NCBI RefSeq assembly: GCF_003350505.1
Contig: NZ_QQAY01000002.1
Location: 430,276-494,275 of the forward strand
Source: Falsibacillus pallidus
Lineage (GTDB): Bacteria > Bacillota > Bacilli > Bacillales > DSM-25281
Length of the DNA stretch: 64,000 nucleotides
Reading direction: 5' to 3'
Shown here: in pieces, positions 9,151 to 16,857 of the stretch
Position numbering within the stretch: position 1 is the stretch's first letter
Layout: each line of letters opens with the position of its first letter
Notes under the pieces: model-generated
The model's database searches: none
What the model was told of the DNA's origin: nothing
The model's input: only the letters and a program-made list of their open reading frames with translations
Position numbers and translations under genes: made by a program

Positions 9151-9849
9151 CTACGACTCCTTTATGATATATCCCACTCCTCTTACGGTATGAATAATTT
9201 GAGAATCAGAAAAATCTTCTTCCAGTTTTTTTCTTAAATGTCGAATATAAACGTCAATAACATTCGTTTCTCCTTCATATTCATAACCCCACACATTATT
9301 AATGATGTTGTCCCTTGTGACGATCCGGTTCTTATTTGCTAACAGGTAGACTAAAAAATCAAATTCCTTTGGTGTCAATGTGATGGGCTTCCCTCCTCTT
9401 TCCACTTCTCTCGTCTGAGGATTAACCATGATATCATTTATCGTTAAAATCTCTTCTTCTGCTTTTAAAGCACTGGTGGAAACTGCTGACTGCCGCAATG
9501 ACGAGCGCACTCTGGCCAGCAGCTCTTCCATTTCAAACGGCTTGGTAATATAGTCATTTGCCCCAAGATCCAGGCCCGCTACTTTATCCATCGTCATATT
9601 CCTTGCCGTCAATAGGATAATCGGAATCATATCGTTTTCTTTCCTGATTTTCCTTAAGACCTCCATGCCATTCAATTCAGGGAGCATGACATCAAGTAAT
9701 ATCAAGTCAAAATTCCCCTCGAGTGCCAATTGAAAGCCGGTTCTCCCATCATTGGCCGCAATAACCTCGTATCCTTCATATTCCAATTCGATCTTCAATA
9801 TTTTGGCGATGCTATTTTCATCTTCTACGACTAATATTCTTTCATTCAC
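9151..9849 (-). CDS. OmpR-family response regulator (ArlR-like)
   Basis: This 232-residue response regulator has a receiver domain (1-118; acidic VVEDEN, phospho-acceptor Asp53 in LILLDVMLP, Thr in LLTARN, Lys in ITKPFEMEEL) and a winged-helix DNA-binding domain (about 130-230; PKEFDFLVYLLANKNRIVTRD, DVYIRHLRKKLEE, VRGVGYII). A receiver beginning with ILVVEDENSIAKILKIEL is typical of the ArlR/YkoG group. It is the first gene of the operon with the kinase at 7762. It probably controls envelope genes, but no operator could be recognised nearby. Confidence 0.93.
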   Translation of the reverse strand: MNERILVVEDENSIAKILKIELEYEGYEVIAANDGRTGFQLALEGNFDLILLDVMLPELNGMEVLRKIRKENDMIPIILLTARNMTMDKVAGLDLGANDYITKPFEMEELLARVRSSLRQSAVSTSALKAEEEILTINDIMVNPQTREVERGGKPITLTPKEFDFLVYLLANKNRIVTRDNIINNVWGYEYEGETNVIDVYIRHLRKKLEEDFSDSQIIHTVRGVGYIIKES

Positions 9850-10072
9850 CTAAATCACTCCCTATATCTTTCAAACCGTGTGATATGGATTGAATCTCTA
9901 CTAACAAAGGTACCATTATTTAGTCACTATTTTAGATTTTTAATAAAATTTTAATGTTTTGTTCAGGGGAAATAGAGGTTAGCGGGGTATGATAAGTCTG
10001 TCGTTTTCTAAATCTATATTAAGGGTAAAACCAAGAGAGGAATGATTCTTAATAACTGACGGAGGTTCGATA

Positions 10073-10729
10073 ATGAATTTAAAGAAGCATCTATTACTTG
10101 CTTTTATCATAAGTTTCATCTCATTGTTAGGATTTACTTTCATGGCTTTTCTAGTCAATGAGCATTCGATTAAAGCATTCGATAGACCCATTATTAATTT
10201 TGTACAAGGTTTTGAAGCTCCGTGGCTGACGGAGATCATGCGAATTTTCACATTTATAGGGGGCATGATACCTGTAATAGTACTGTCCCTTCTGGCTGTG
10301 TTTATCCTGTATACCGTTTTTAAGCACCGCTCTGAACTTGTATTTTTCGTTACGGTTATTTTAGGTGCGAATGTCTTGTTTCTTACCCTAAAGCAGATTT
10401 TTCACCGTGCACGCCCCGACTTGCACCGCTTAGCAGTTGTGACGAATTATAGTTTCCCGAGCGGGCATGCGACAATGGCATTTGCTTTATACGGTTCGCT
10501 CACTTTTCTACTATGGAAGCATACCGGCACAAGATTGAAGCGAACGATATTAATCATCATAAGTGCCATTATGATTTTTGCCATCGGGATCAGTCGGATT
10601 TATCTTGGTGTTCATTATCCGAGTGATATCCTTGCCGGCTATTTTATCAGCGCATTTTGGCTTACATTTGCAATTGGCTTTTATCAAAGGTATAAGGAGC
10701 GCCTATATAAACGGACGCAGCAAAATTAA
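10073..10729 (+). CDS. PAP2-family membrane phosphatase
   Basis: This is a 218-residue membrane protein with about six TM segments and all three PAP2 signature motifs: KQIFHRARP (near 107), PSGHAT (near 129) and SRIYLGVHYPSDI (near 174). The catalytic residues are the His of PSGH and the His of GVHYPSD, on the outer face of the membrane. Family members hydrolyse phosphatidylglycerophosphate, phosphatidate or undecaprenyl pyrophosphate. The start has a strong GGAGG site. It differs from the BcrC-type enzyme at 12525 by keeping the full KX6RP motif, which suggests a YodM/PgpB-like enzyme. The nearby DedA and bcrC genes suggest lipid-carrier or phospholipid recycling. Confidence 0.9.
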   Translation: MNLKKHLLLAFIISFISLLGFTFMAFLVNEHSIKAFDRPIINFVQGFEAPWLTEIMRIFTFIGGMIPVIVLSLLAVFILYTVFKHRSELVFFVTVILGANVLFLTLKQIFHRARPDLHRLAVVTNYSFPSGHATMAFALYGSLTFLLWKHTGTRLKRTILIIISAIMIFAIGISRIYLGVHYPSDILAGYFISAFWLTFAIGFYQRYKERLYKRTQQN

Positions 10730-10733
10730 TAAA

Positions 10734-10908
10734 AGGCTGTTTTCGTAAACAATGTTGTTAAAATCTTAGTGCCGATTTTAACGTAAAACTAGCTGTCTGT
10801 TTCGTTGAGATGAAATATCCAGGCTCTTTTCGAGCTAAATCTTCAGCAAAGATTTCATAAGAAATACTGTTTTAAACCATAAAGCAACAATCATTGAGAA
10901 AAGAGCCT
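10734..10908 (+). repeat. Structured dispersed repeat, copy A
   Basis: This 175-bp noncoding unit recurs in inverted orientation at 62723-62893. Shared parts are the AAGGC end, a perfect hairpin GTTAAAATC...GATTTTAAC (arms 10757-10765 and 10774-10782, eight-base loop), the word TATCCAGGCTCTTTT, ATACTGTTTTA, and the end AAAAGAGCCT. AGGCTCTTTT (10821-10830) and AAAAGAGCCT (10899-10908) are exact complements, so the right half folds on itself. There is no ORF. It may be a MITE-like element or a structured RNA. It lies just after the PAP2 gene. Confidence 0.75.
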
Positions 10909-10914
10909 AATAAA

Positions 10915-10954
10915 AAGAGGAATTGCCTATGCAACAGGCGATTCCTCTTTTTTT
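10915..10954. terminator. Terminator between the repeat and dedA
   Basis: The stem AAGAGGAAT (10915-10923) pairs with ATTCCTCTT (10941-10949), with an inner GCCT/AGGC extension. A T run follows on the plus strand and an A run precedes it, so it can serve both strands, including the minus-strand DedA gene whose stop is at 10953. Confidence 0.8.
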
Positions 10955-11576
10955 ATGATGCTTTATATTTTGATTTCAAGCGCTTTACCATCATCCAAAT
11001 AACGATAATAAAGACAATAGCCACAATTCCATACGTAACAGGTTTCATATACATTTGTCCTGTCTCCCAATTCTCTCCGAGTTTGACTCCCAAATAAACA
11101 AGGACAATATTCCAAGGGATGCAGCCAAGGAATGTAAAAGTGATGAATTTACTCATCTTCATGTTCGCCATTCCTGCCGGAAGAGAAATAAAGGTACGCA
11201 CAATAGGCAAAATCCTTCCGAAAAATGCAGCCGCACTTCCATATTTCTCGAACCACATTTCCGCCTGTTTTACATGTTTCTGATTTAACAAAACATATTT
11301 ACCGTATTTTTCAATAAACGGTCTGCCTCCGTATTTCCCTACTAGATAAATTAAGATTGATCCAATAAGGTTACCTGATACTCCGGCCAATACTACGCTC
11401 CAAAAGGAATAATCCCCATTTCCTACTAAAAACCCTCCAAACAGCATAATGACTTCACTCGGAAGGGGTATACAAGCACTCTCCAGCAGCATGCCACCAA
11501 AAATCCCCCATATTCCCAGTGAGGATATTGCGTCCAGAACGAAACTTTCTAACGAATTCATCAATTGATGCAGCAT
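10953..11576 (-). CDS. DedA-family membrane protein
   Basis: This 207-residue integral membrane protein has the DedA (SNARE-associated/VTT) fold. It has the re-entrant acidic motif ACIPLPSEVIMLFGG (near 31-45), the second re-entrant motif GRILPIVRTFISLPAGMANM with its conserved arginines, and a C-terminal TM with a basic tail. Bacterial DedA proteins include UptA (YngC in B. subtilis), which returns undecaprenyl phosphate across the membrane; others act on phospholipids. The start follows GGGAG at six bases. The position between two PAP2-type phosphatases fits a role in lipid-carrier recycling, though that is inference. A damaged paralogue lies directly upstream and a third is at 62921. Confidence 0.88.
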   Translation of the reverse strand: MLHQLMNSLESFVLDAISSLGIWGIFGGMLLESACIPLPSEVIMLFGGFLVGNGDYSFWSVVLAGVSGNLIGSILIYLVGKYGGRPFIEKYGKYVLLNQKHVKQAEMWFEKYGSAAAFFGRILPIVRTFISLPAGMANMKMSKFITFTFLGCIPWNIVLVYLGVKLGENWETGQMYMKPVTYGIVAIVFIIVIWMMVKRLKSKYKAS

Positions 11577-11638
11577 ATAATACTCCCTTTAAAAAGTGGT
11601 TAGTTTCCTATTCTTAAAAAACCCTAAATTTCAATTTC

Positions 11639-12295
11639 CTAAACTGTTTGAAATATGACTAATAACGTAATAGCAATTCCTAATAAAGCTATGGATAAGA
11701 AGACAGTGATTTTCCTCTTATAAAAACGAAAGATGAAATAAACTGCCGCCACAACAATACCAACGATCAATGCTTCAGATATGTAATGGCTAATAACATG
11801 ATGAAACCTATCCCATTGCGGTCCTAACACTTTTCCGATCGATATGAAACAAGTTCCCCAAATCCAAACCCCTATGTATGCAGGAATAAAAAATGTTCGG
11901 TTCCTCATTCTTGATATCCCTGAAACATAGCCGGTAATATGCCTCACACCAGGTATGAAATAAGCGAACACCAATAATTTACTGCCGGAACGTTCCAGCC
12001 AGTCAGCTGTTTTTTGCTATTTTTGAGGACCAAAGTGCAATAAGCGGCCATATTTCTCGATAAGTTTATAGCCCCCGGATTTTCCTATCCAAAAAGTGCT
12101 GGTGATCCCTGCTCCAGCAGCCGTATAAGCAGTCAGCAGTGCAAATATATAGTTCATCTTTTCAAGATACACTAAGTATCCCGCATAACTCATTAACAAC
12201 TCCGCAGAAATCGGAAGTGCCAACAATTCTAAAAATGTTCCAAGAAATAACATGACATATGGATAATGTTCAAATAAGGTGATTAGGTGTGACAT
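11639..12295 (-). pseudogene. DedA-family gene interrupted by an in-frame TAG
   Basis: The frame opens at ATG 12295 after GGAGG and encodes a DedA N-terminus (LELLALPISAELLMSYAGY, then IGKSGGYKLIEKYGRLLHFGPQK). A TAG at 12019-12017 is codon 93. Translation continues in the same frame, with no indel, into QKTADWLERSGSKLL and the second DedA motif FAYFIPGVRHITGYVSG, ending at 11639 after 218 codons. Apart from the TAG, the length and order are those of an intact DedA protein. It is either a recent nonsense pseudogene, a sequencing error, or a readthrough gene. The functional signature is otherwise undecayed. The stop truncates the protein before the second re-entrant loop. Confidence 0.85.
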
Positions 12296-12524
12296 GATGG
12301 CCTCCGAGTCCCATTCACAAATACTATTTGGGAGATTCACTCTCAAATGGAACCTGAATCAAATCTATCACAAAAAAAATCAGAAATTAGAATTTTAATG
12401 ATGAATTAATCTTATTTTAACCAATTAAAAAGGTAGGTTGGATAAACTGAGTCCATCCCCTAACGATCTGCTATACCCGCATATATAGAACAACACATGA
12501 AAATGAGAGAAATGAGTGATTTTA

Positions 12525-13106
12525 ATGAACTACAAATTATTTCAGCTAATCAATCACAATGCCGGCCATCATCCTGTTCTTGATGGGTTAATGGTTTTCT
12601 TTACAAAAGAGGCCATGATCGTTTACGCCTTGATATTACTTCTGATGTGGTTTTTAGGTAAAGACAACTATAAGCAAACGGTTGTGCTTGCTGCACTAAC
12701 TGGGGCTATCGGTCTTTTCATCAATTTTATCCTTGGCCATATTTTTTATGAATCCCGGCCATTCATAACTCATCATGTCCATTTATTGCTGCCTCATGTG
12801 AAGGACTCTTCATTCCCAAGTGATCATACAACAGGTGCATTTGCACTAGCCCTGGCTGTATTATGGCGCAAACACGGGAAAATTGGCTCTATCATGCTAG
12901 TAATCCCAATCTTAACAGGATTTTCTCGTGTTTATGTGGGACATCATTACCCATTTGATGTCTTAGGAAGTGTGTTGGTAGCATTCATAACAAGTGGCGT
13001 CGTTTATAAGTTCCAAGCTGTCTTCAAGCCGCTTTCAAAACTCATTATCAGCATTTACAATCGAGTGCCGCTTGTACCTAAAAGAGAACAGAATCTCTCA
13101 AGATAA
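12525..13106 (+). CDS. bcrC: Undecaprenyl-diphosphatase BcrC
   Basis: This 193-residue PAP2 membrane phosphatase matches B. subtilis BcrC in length and along its whole sequence, beginning MNYKLFQLINHNAGHHPVLD. I use the ATG at 12525; a GTG three codons earlier is possible. Motifs are FYESRPF (the variant first motif of BcrC-type enzymes), PSDHTTGAF and SRVYVGHHYPFDVLG, holding the catalytic His residues near the outer face. The enzyme removes a phosphate from undecaprenyl pyrophosphate to regenerate the lipid carrier for peptidoglycan and teichoic acid synthesis, and gives bacitracin resistance when abundant. It is divergent from the broken DedA gene. Confidence 0.9.
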   Translation: MNYKLFQLINHNAGHHPVLDGLMVFFTKEAMIVYALILLLMWFLGKDNYKQTVVLAALTGAIGLFINFILGHIFYESRPFITHHVHLLLPHVKDSSFPSDHTTGAFALALAVLWRKHGKIGSIMLVIPILTGFSRVYVGHHYPFDVLGSVLVAFITSGVVYKFQAVFKPLSKLIISIYNRVPLVPKREQNLSR

Positions 13107-13110
13107 AAAC

Positions 13111-13139
13111 AAACCCATCGGTGAAGAACCGATGGGTTT
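13111..13139. terminator. Bidirectional terminator, bcrC / GNAT
   Basis: The perfect stem AAACCCATCGG/CCGATGGGTTT lies between convergent genes, followed by T on the plus strand and preceded by A. It overlaps the stop codon of the acetyltransferase gene. Confidence 0.88.
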
Positions 13140-13663
13140 TATAATTCAATCCAATACCGTTGAACGATTTCATCTGAGTATAATGACTTCACTTCATTTT
13201 CAAAGATCCCGCCAACTTTTTGGATGGTTTTAGCAGAAGCGATATTTGGTTTATCACAGCTGACCAATACTTTTTCCAAACCTAACTTCCGGGCTTCTTC
13301 TAAGCAAAGGCTCAGCTGCTCAGTGGCGTATCCCTTTTGACGTTCATCCGGATGGATGCTATAGCCGATATGTCCGTTCTCCTTTAATAACTCTGGAGTT
13401 AATCGATGACGAATATTAATAAGTCCGATTAATTTCCCCTCTACAATACTCATAAATTGTGTGGAAGGCACCCGGTGCTGCGGCAAATTATCTTCCTTTT
13501 CTTGATTTTCCACTTTTTTCAGCCATTCATCAAAGTCATCAAAATTCTGTAAGGAAGAACCTCCATATGGCTGTTCTCCAGATAGTAAAAATGCTTTTCG
13601 ATAATCCATTATTTGTTCTTTAAACCGTTGGTTCGGTCTCACTAATTCCACTTCATCCATCAT
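13139..13663 (-). CDS. GNAT-family N-acetyltransferase
   Basis: This is a GNAT acetyltransferase of about 174 residues. The acetyl-CoA site is visible in the GHIGYSIHPDERQKGYATEQL stretch (core motif Q/R-x-x-G-x-A as RQKGYA), followed by KVLVSCDKPNIASAKTIQKVGG. The fold covers most of the chain and resembles predicted acetyltransferases that act on small molecules or on Ser/Thr-type N-termini; the substrate is not identifiable. The start is uncertain: the frame is open to 13720, but family similarity begins at MMDEVELVRP (13663), where GAGG lies very close upstream. It follows the ars operon on the same strand, separated from it by a terminator. Confidence 0.8.
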   Translation of the reverse strand: MMDEVELVRPNQRFKEQIMDYRKAFLLSGEQPYGGSSLQNFDDFDEWLKKVENQEKEDNLPQHRVPSTQFMSIVEGKLIGLINIRHRLTPELLKENGHIGYSIHPDERQKGYATEQLSLCLEEARKLGLEKVLVSCDKPNIASAKTIQKVGGIFENEVKSLYSDEIVQRYWIEL

Positions 13664-13751
13664 CCTCGGATTTAAAATATGTATATTCCCTAATAGTCCT
13701 CTTCGAGATAAGTTAATCATTTTCCTTCTTTAGCACTATCAAGCAATATAA

Positions 13752-13800
13752 AAAACGCCTGACTCGCAGTATTTTTATAATCACTAAGAATCAGGCGTTT
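13752..13800 (-). terminator. Terminator of the ars operon
   Basis: The stem AAACGCCTGA/TCAGGCGTTT has a long AT-rich loop. Read on the minus strand, a T run follows. It lies 40 bases after the arsC stop. Confidence 0.8.
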
Positions 13801-13839
13801 AGCTATCTTTATTTCATTTAACTATCCAATATTTATAAA

Positions 13840-14262
13840 TCATTCACCAGTTTCAGCAAATCGCTTAATGCGTTCACCGATTTCATCGCGTACACACTGG
13901 AAAAACGCCCATTTTTCTTCGTCTGTTCCTTCAGCTTTTGCCGGGTCGTCGAAGCCCCAATGCTCACGTTTGACATTTGGCGGCGTCATTGGACATTTAT
14001 CAGCAGCATCCCCGCATAATGTCACTACTAGATCTGCGTTGTTTAAAATTTCAGGGTCAATGATATCCGATGTTTGGTTCATAATATCAATACCTGCTTC
14101 ATTCATGGCTTTAACAGCATTCGGATTTAACCCATGGGCTTCAATTCCGGCACTGTATACATTCCACTCTTCACTATTAAGATATTTTTTAGCCCATCCT
14201 TCAGCCATTTGGCTTCGGCATGAGTTTCCTGTGCATAAGAAATAGATGGTTTTTTTAGACAT
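13840..14262 (-). CDS. arsC: Arsenate reductase, thioredoxin-coupled
   Basis: This 140-residue protein is a low-molecular-weight-phosphatase-fold ArsC. The P-loop is [13 protein letters not shown] with Cys10, Cys15 and Arg16; the resolving pair is Cys83 and Cys90 in [11 protein letters not shown]. Cys10, Cys83 and Cys90 form the disulfide cascade that reduces arsenate to arsenite, with thioredoxin as the electron donor. DDPAKAEG carries the general-acid Asp. It is the last gene of arsR-arsB-arsC, 24 bases after arsB, and supplies arsenite to the pump. Confidence 0.95.
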   Translation of the reverse strand: MSKKTIYFLCTGNSCRSQMAEGWAKKYLNSEEWNVYSAGIEAHGLNPNAVKAMNEAGIDIMNQTSDIIDPEILNNADLVVTLCGDAADKCPMTPPNVKREHWGFDDPAKAEGTDEEKWAFFQCVRDEIGERIKRFAETGE

Positions 14263-14286
14263 GTAAATCCTCTCCTTTATGATTTA

Positions 14287-15585
14287 TTAAGAAATAAGCA
14301 GCAGCCATAGATATAGTCCTGCTAGTGTAATGAACAACGTCGGAATCGTCAGGATAATTCCTGTCTTGAAATAAGTTCCCCATGATATCTTGACACCTTT
14401 TGTGGATAATACATGCAGCCATAATAGTGTGGCAAGAGATCCAATTGGGGTTATTTTTGGTCCGAGATCTGAACCAATTACGTTTGCATAAATGAGTGCT
14501 TCTCTCATGGTATCGGTTGTGTTCGTCGCATGAATGGCTAATGCATCGATCATGACGGTCGGCATATTGTTCATGATTGAAGAAAGTATGGCTGCAATGA
14601 AGCCCATTCCAATAGTTCCAACAAACAAGCCTTGGTCAGCTGTCGTCTGGATGACATCTGCCAGCACATTCGTCAGACCGGCGTTTCTCAGTCCATAGAC
14701 AACGACATACATCCCGATGGAGAAAAAGACGATGGCCCAAGGTGCACCTTTTACTACTTTTTTCGTTTCAACCACAGAGCTTCTTCGGGCCATTAATAAG
14801 AAAAAGAACGCCACAATCAAAGCAATGATGGAAACTGGGACATGAATTGCTTCTCCAGCGAAATAGCCGATTAAAAGAATACTTAAAACAATCCATGAGA
14901 GCTTAAACATTTTTTGGTCTTTTATCGCTTCTGACGGCTGTTTCAAGTCTGCCAAATCATAATTTTTAGGAATGCTCCTTCGAAAATACAGATATAGGAC
15001 CAATATGCTCGCAGCTAGTGAAAAGAGGTCCGGAATGATCATCCTGGATGCATATTGGGCAAAGTGAATGCCGAAAAAATCTGCCGAAACGATATTCACC
15101 AAGTTGCTGACAGCTAATGGCAGCGATGTCGTATCGGCAATGAACCCACTGACAATAATAAACGGAAAAACCATTTTGTCTTCAAACTTTAATGCGCGAA
15201 CCATCGCTAAGACGATTGGAGTCAAAATCAGCGCGGCTCCATCATTGGCGAAGAACGCAGCCACCAACGCGCCTAAGAAAGCGACATAGACAAACATTTT
15301 TACACCGTTTCCACCGGCGGCTCTTGCCATATGTAAAGCCGCCCATTCAAAGAAGCCGATTTCATCTAAAATTAATGAAATAATGATGACTGCTATGAAC
15401 GTGAGGGTTGCATTCCACACGATTTGAGTAACATCCCATACATCTGTAAAATCGACTACTCCTGCAAGCAGTGCCAAGACTGCTCCCCCACAGGCAGACC
15501 AGCCGATTGATAAATTTTTTGGCTGCCAAATGACAAAAATGAGAGTGAGCAGAAAGATCCCTGATGCTAATACAATTGAAGTCAA
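14287..15585 (-). CDS. arsB: Arsenite efflux permease ArsB
   Basis: This is a 432-residue polytopic membrane protein of the ArsB/NhaD ion-transporter superfamily with about 12 TM segments. Family features include [20 protein letters not shown] in the first half and [19 protein letters not shown] with [23 protein letters not shown] in the second. It exports arsenite and antimonite. The start is a TTG at 15585 eight bases after AGGAGG; an ATG in another frame nearby does not encode this protein. It lies between arsR and arsC. The B. subtilis skin-element operon has an extra gene (yqcK) that is absent here. Confidence 0.94.
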   Translation of the reverse strand: MTSIVLASGIFLLTLIFVIWQPKNLSIGWSACGGAVLALLAGVVDFTDVWDVTQIVWNATLTFIAVIIISLILDEIGFFEWAALHMARAAGGNGVKMFVYVAFLGALVAAFFANDGAALILTPIVLAMVRALKFEDKMVFPFIIVSGFIADTTSLPLAVSNLVNIVSADFFGIHFAQYASRMIIPDLFSLAASILVLYLYFRRSIPKNYDLADLKQPSEAIKDQKMFKLSWIVLSILLIGYFAGEAIHVPVSIIALIVAFFFLLMARRSSVVETKKVVKGAPWAIVFFSIGMYVVVYGLRNAGLTNVLADVIQTTADQGLFVGTIGMGFIAAILSSIMNNMPTVMIDALAIHATNTTDTMREALIYANVIGSDLGPKITPIGSLATLLWLHVLSTKGVKISWGTYFKTGIILTIPTLFITLAGLYLWLLLIS

Positions 15586-15599
15586 TCATTCCACCTCCT

Positions 15600-15950
15600 T
15601 CACTCACAGCATAGAATGCGTAAGCCTTGTTTTTCTAATTCGGTAATTCGTTCATCTTGATTTGGCAAGGAATTTAATAGATCCTCTACAAATTCATAGT
15701 AGACACTATTTGAATTCAGGGAATAAAAAATCCATTGACCTTTCCTCTTTTCCCGTACCAATTCAATATCTTTTAATTTTCTTAAGTGCTGGCTGATGGC
15801 TGGTTGACTCATTTGATAAATTTCAACCAGTTCGCATACACAGCACTCATTATTCTGCAGCAATTTCATCATCGATAACCGCGTTTTATCCCCAAGCAGT
15901 TTCAGTACTTGTGATGCTTTATCGATTTCAATCAGATTCTTCACACTCAT
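15600..15950 (-). CDS. arsR: Arsenical resistance repressor ArsR
   Basis: This 116-residue ArsR/SmtB winged-helix repressor starts at ATG 15950 after GAGGAGG; an upstream GTG in frame overlaps that site. The recognition region is CELVEIYQMSQPAISQHLRKLKD. Cys36, Cys37 and Cys39 (ECCVCEL) lie at the start of this helix, where ArsR proteins bind trivalent arsenic through thiolates and release DNA. The C-terminus has a further CC pair (ILCCE). It is the first gene of the operon and should repress its own promoter (see the dyad at 15979-16000). Confidence 0.93.
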   Translation of the reverse strand: MSVKNLIEIDKASQVLKLLGDKTRLSMMKLLQNNECCVCELVEIYQMSQPAISQHLRKLKDIELVREKRKGQWIFYSLNSNSVYYEFVEDLLNSLPNQDERITELEKQGLRILCCE

Positions 15951-15978
15951 AATGGGCACCTCCTCATTTCGATATCAT

Positions 15979-16000
15979 TATATAACTATTTACTTATATA
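15979..16000. promoter_or_regulatory. Probable ArsR operator and -10 box
   Basis: A perfect dyad TATATAA, eight bases, TTATATA lies 29-50 bases upstream of arsR. The minus-strand -10 hexamer TATAAT (complement of 15977-15982) overlaps one arm, so a bound ArsR would block RNA polymerase. The sequence is very AT-rich, so a chance dyad is possible. Confidence 0.6.
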
Positions 16001-16097
16001 TTAAAGAGAATTTTTTATTAAGTAATATTTTTCAGCAATTTACCGATGCAGAACAAATGTTCCCAACCCCTATTTTGGGCATTTTTTATACACAAAT

Positions 16098-16129
16098 AAG
16101 GAAGGATCCTCAATACTGGATCCTTCCTT
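16098..16129 (-). terminator. Terminator of the KGG/Asn-Ser protein gene
   Basis: A perfect 12-bp stem AAGGAAGGATCC/GGATCCTTCCTT with an eight-base loop lies 15 bases after the stop of the gene at 16144. Confidence 0.85.
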
Positions 16130-16143
16130 ATTATTTGCTTCAT

Positions 16144-16635
16144 TTAGTTGCTGTTCGAATTGCTGTTGGAGCCGTTGCTCGAATTATTTGAGCTATTCGA
16201 GCTATTATTATTTGAATTGTTGCTTGAGTTACTGTTGGAACTATTGCTTGAGCCGCTGCTTGAGTTGCTATTTGAACTGTTGCCCGAGTTATTGTTGGAA
16301 TTGCTGTTAGAGCTGTTATTTGAGTTATTGTTGGAATTATTGGAATTACTGTTTGAGTTATTGCTTGAGCTGTTGCCGGAATTGCTGTTTGAATTGCTGT
16401 TATTAGAGTTATTATTTGAATTGCTGTTAGAGCTGCTGCTAGAGTTATTGCTGTTTGAGCTATTATTCGAGGTAGTGCTGCCCCCGGAGTTTCTTCCGCC
16501 CTTTTCGCCAATCTCTTGGAAAAATTCTTTGTCATGGTTTTTTGCAGTGGCTTCGCCGCCTTTTCTGCCGGCTTCTTCCCTGCTCATCGTACCATTCTGA
16601 TTGTTAGAATTGTTGTTTTCATTGTTGTTTGCCAT
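16144..16635 (-). CDS. KGG-motif stress-type protein with a long Asn/Ser tail
   Basis: This is a 163-residue hydrophilic protein. Residues 1-50 hold two KGG motifs of the GsiB type: SREEAGRKGGEATAKNH and FFQEIGEKGGRNSGG. KGG proteins are small, highly soluble, stress-induced proteins. From about residue 50 to the end the chain is almost only Asn and Ser, with a few Gly and Thr. It is encoded by AAC/AAT and AGC codons and is low in complexity at the DNA level as well. The start follows GGAGG. The other two frames across this tract are open only because the DNA is repetitive; this frame alone has a recognisable domain and a ribosome site. The tail should be disordered. Its role is unknown. Confidence 0.8.
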   Translation of the reverse strand: MANNNENNNSNNQNGTMSREEAGRKGGEATAKNHDKEFFQEIGEKGGRNSGGSTTSNNSSNSNNSSSSSNSNSNNNSNNSNSNSNSGNSSSNNSNSNSNNSNNNSNNSSNSNSNNNSGNSSNSNSSSGSSNSSNSNSSNNSNNNSSNSSNNSSNGSNSNSNSN

Positions 16636-16824
16636 TATGAATTCCTCCTTTGTGATTGTGCTACAATAACGTGTTTACCACTCACTGGATCCATCAAACA
16701 GGAAAAGTTCCTTTTAACTTAACTGTAATATTGTGTTAGCACTTTAACCGTTACATACCACGAGTTTCACCGAATAATAAAAAATAAAAATATTCTCTTG
16801 AAACAATATTGAAATATAAAAAAA

Positions 16825-16850
16825 AGAACACCCCATACTTAGAGCGTTCT
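16825..16850 (-). terminator. Weak terminator after the SNF2 gene
   Basis: AGAACAC and GCGTTCT pair at six of seven positions. On the minus strand they are followed by a T-rich tract, eight bases after the helicase stop codon. Confidence 0.5.
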
Positions 16851-16857
16851 AATAAAA

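Noticed and set aside
10734-10908. CRISPR repeat or tRNA-like gene
   Set aside because: The element is present as single units with internal hairpins; no regular spacing, spacers or acceptor stem was seen.
11639-12346. Frameshift in the broken DedA gene
   Set aside because: The two halves are in the same frame with an in-frame TAG; no insertion or deletion is needed.
15362-15607. Alternative minus frame starting at an ATG after the arsB ribosome site
   Set aside because: It leaves the ArsB frame; the TTG at 15585 gives a full-length ArsB with the same ribosome site.
16148-16600. Plus-strand frame rich in Leu/Glu (and a Thr/Ile-rich minus frame at 16140-16535)
   Set aside because: Both are by-products of the repetitive Asn/Ser tract; neither has a ribosome site nor a recognisable domain, whereas the frame at 16144-16635 has the KGG domain.
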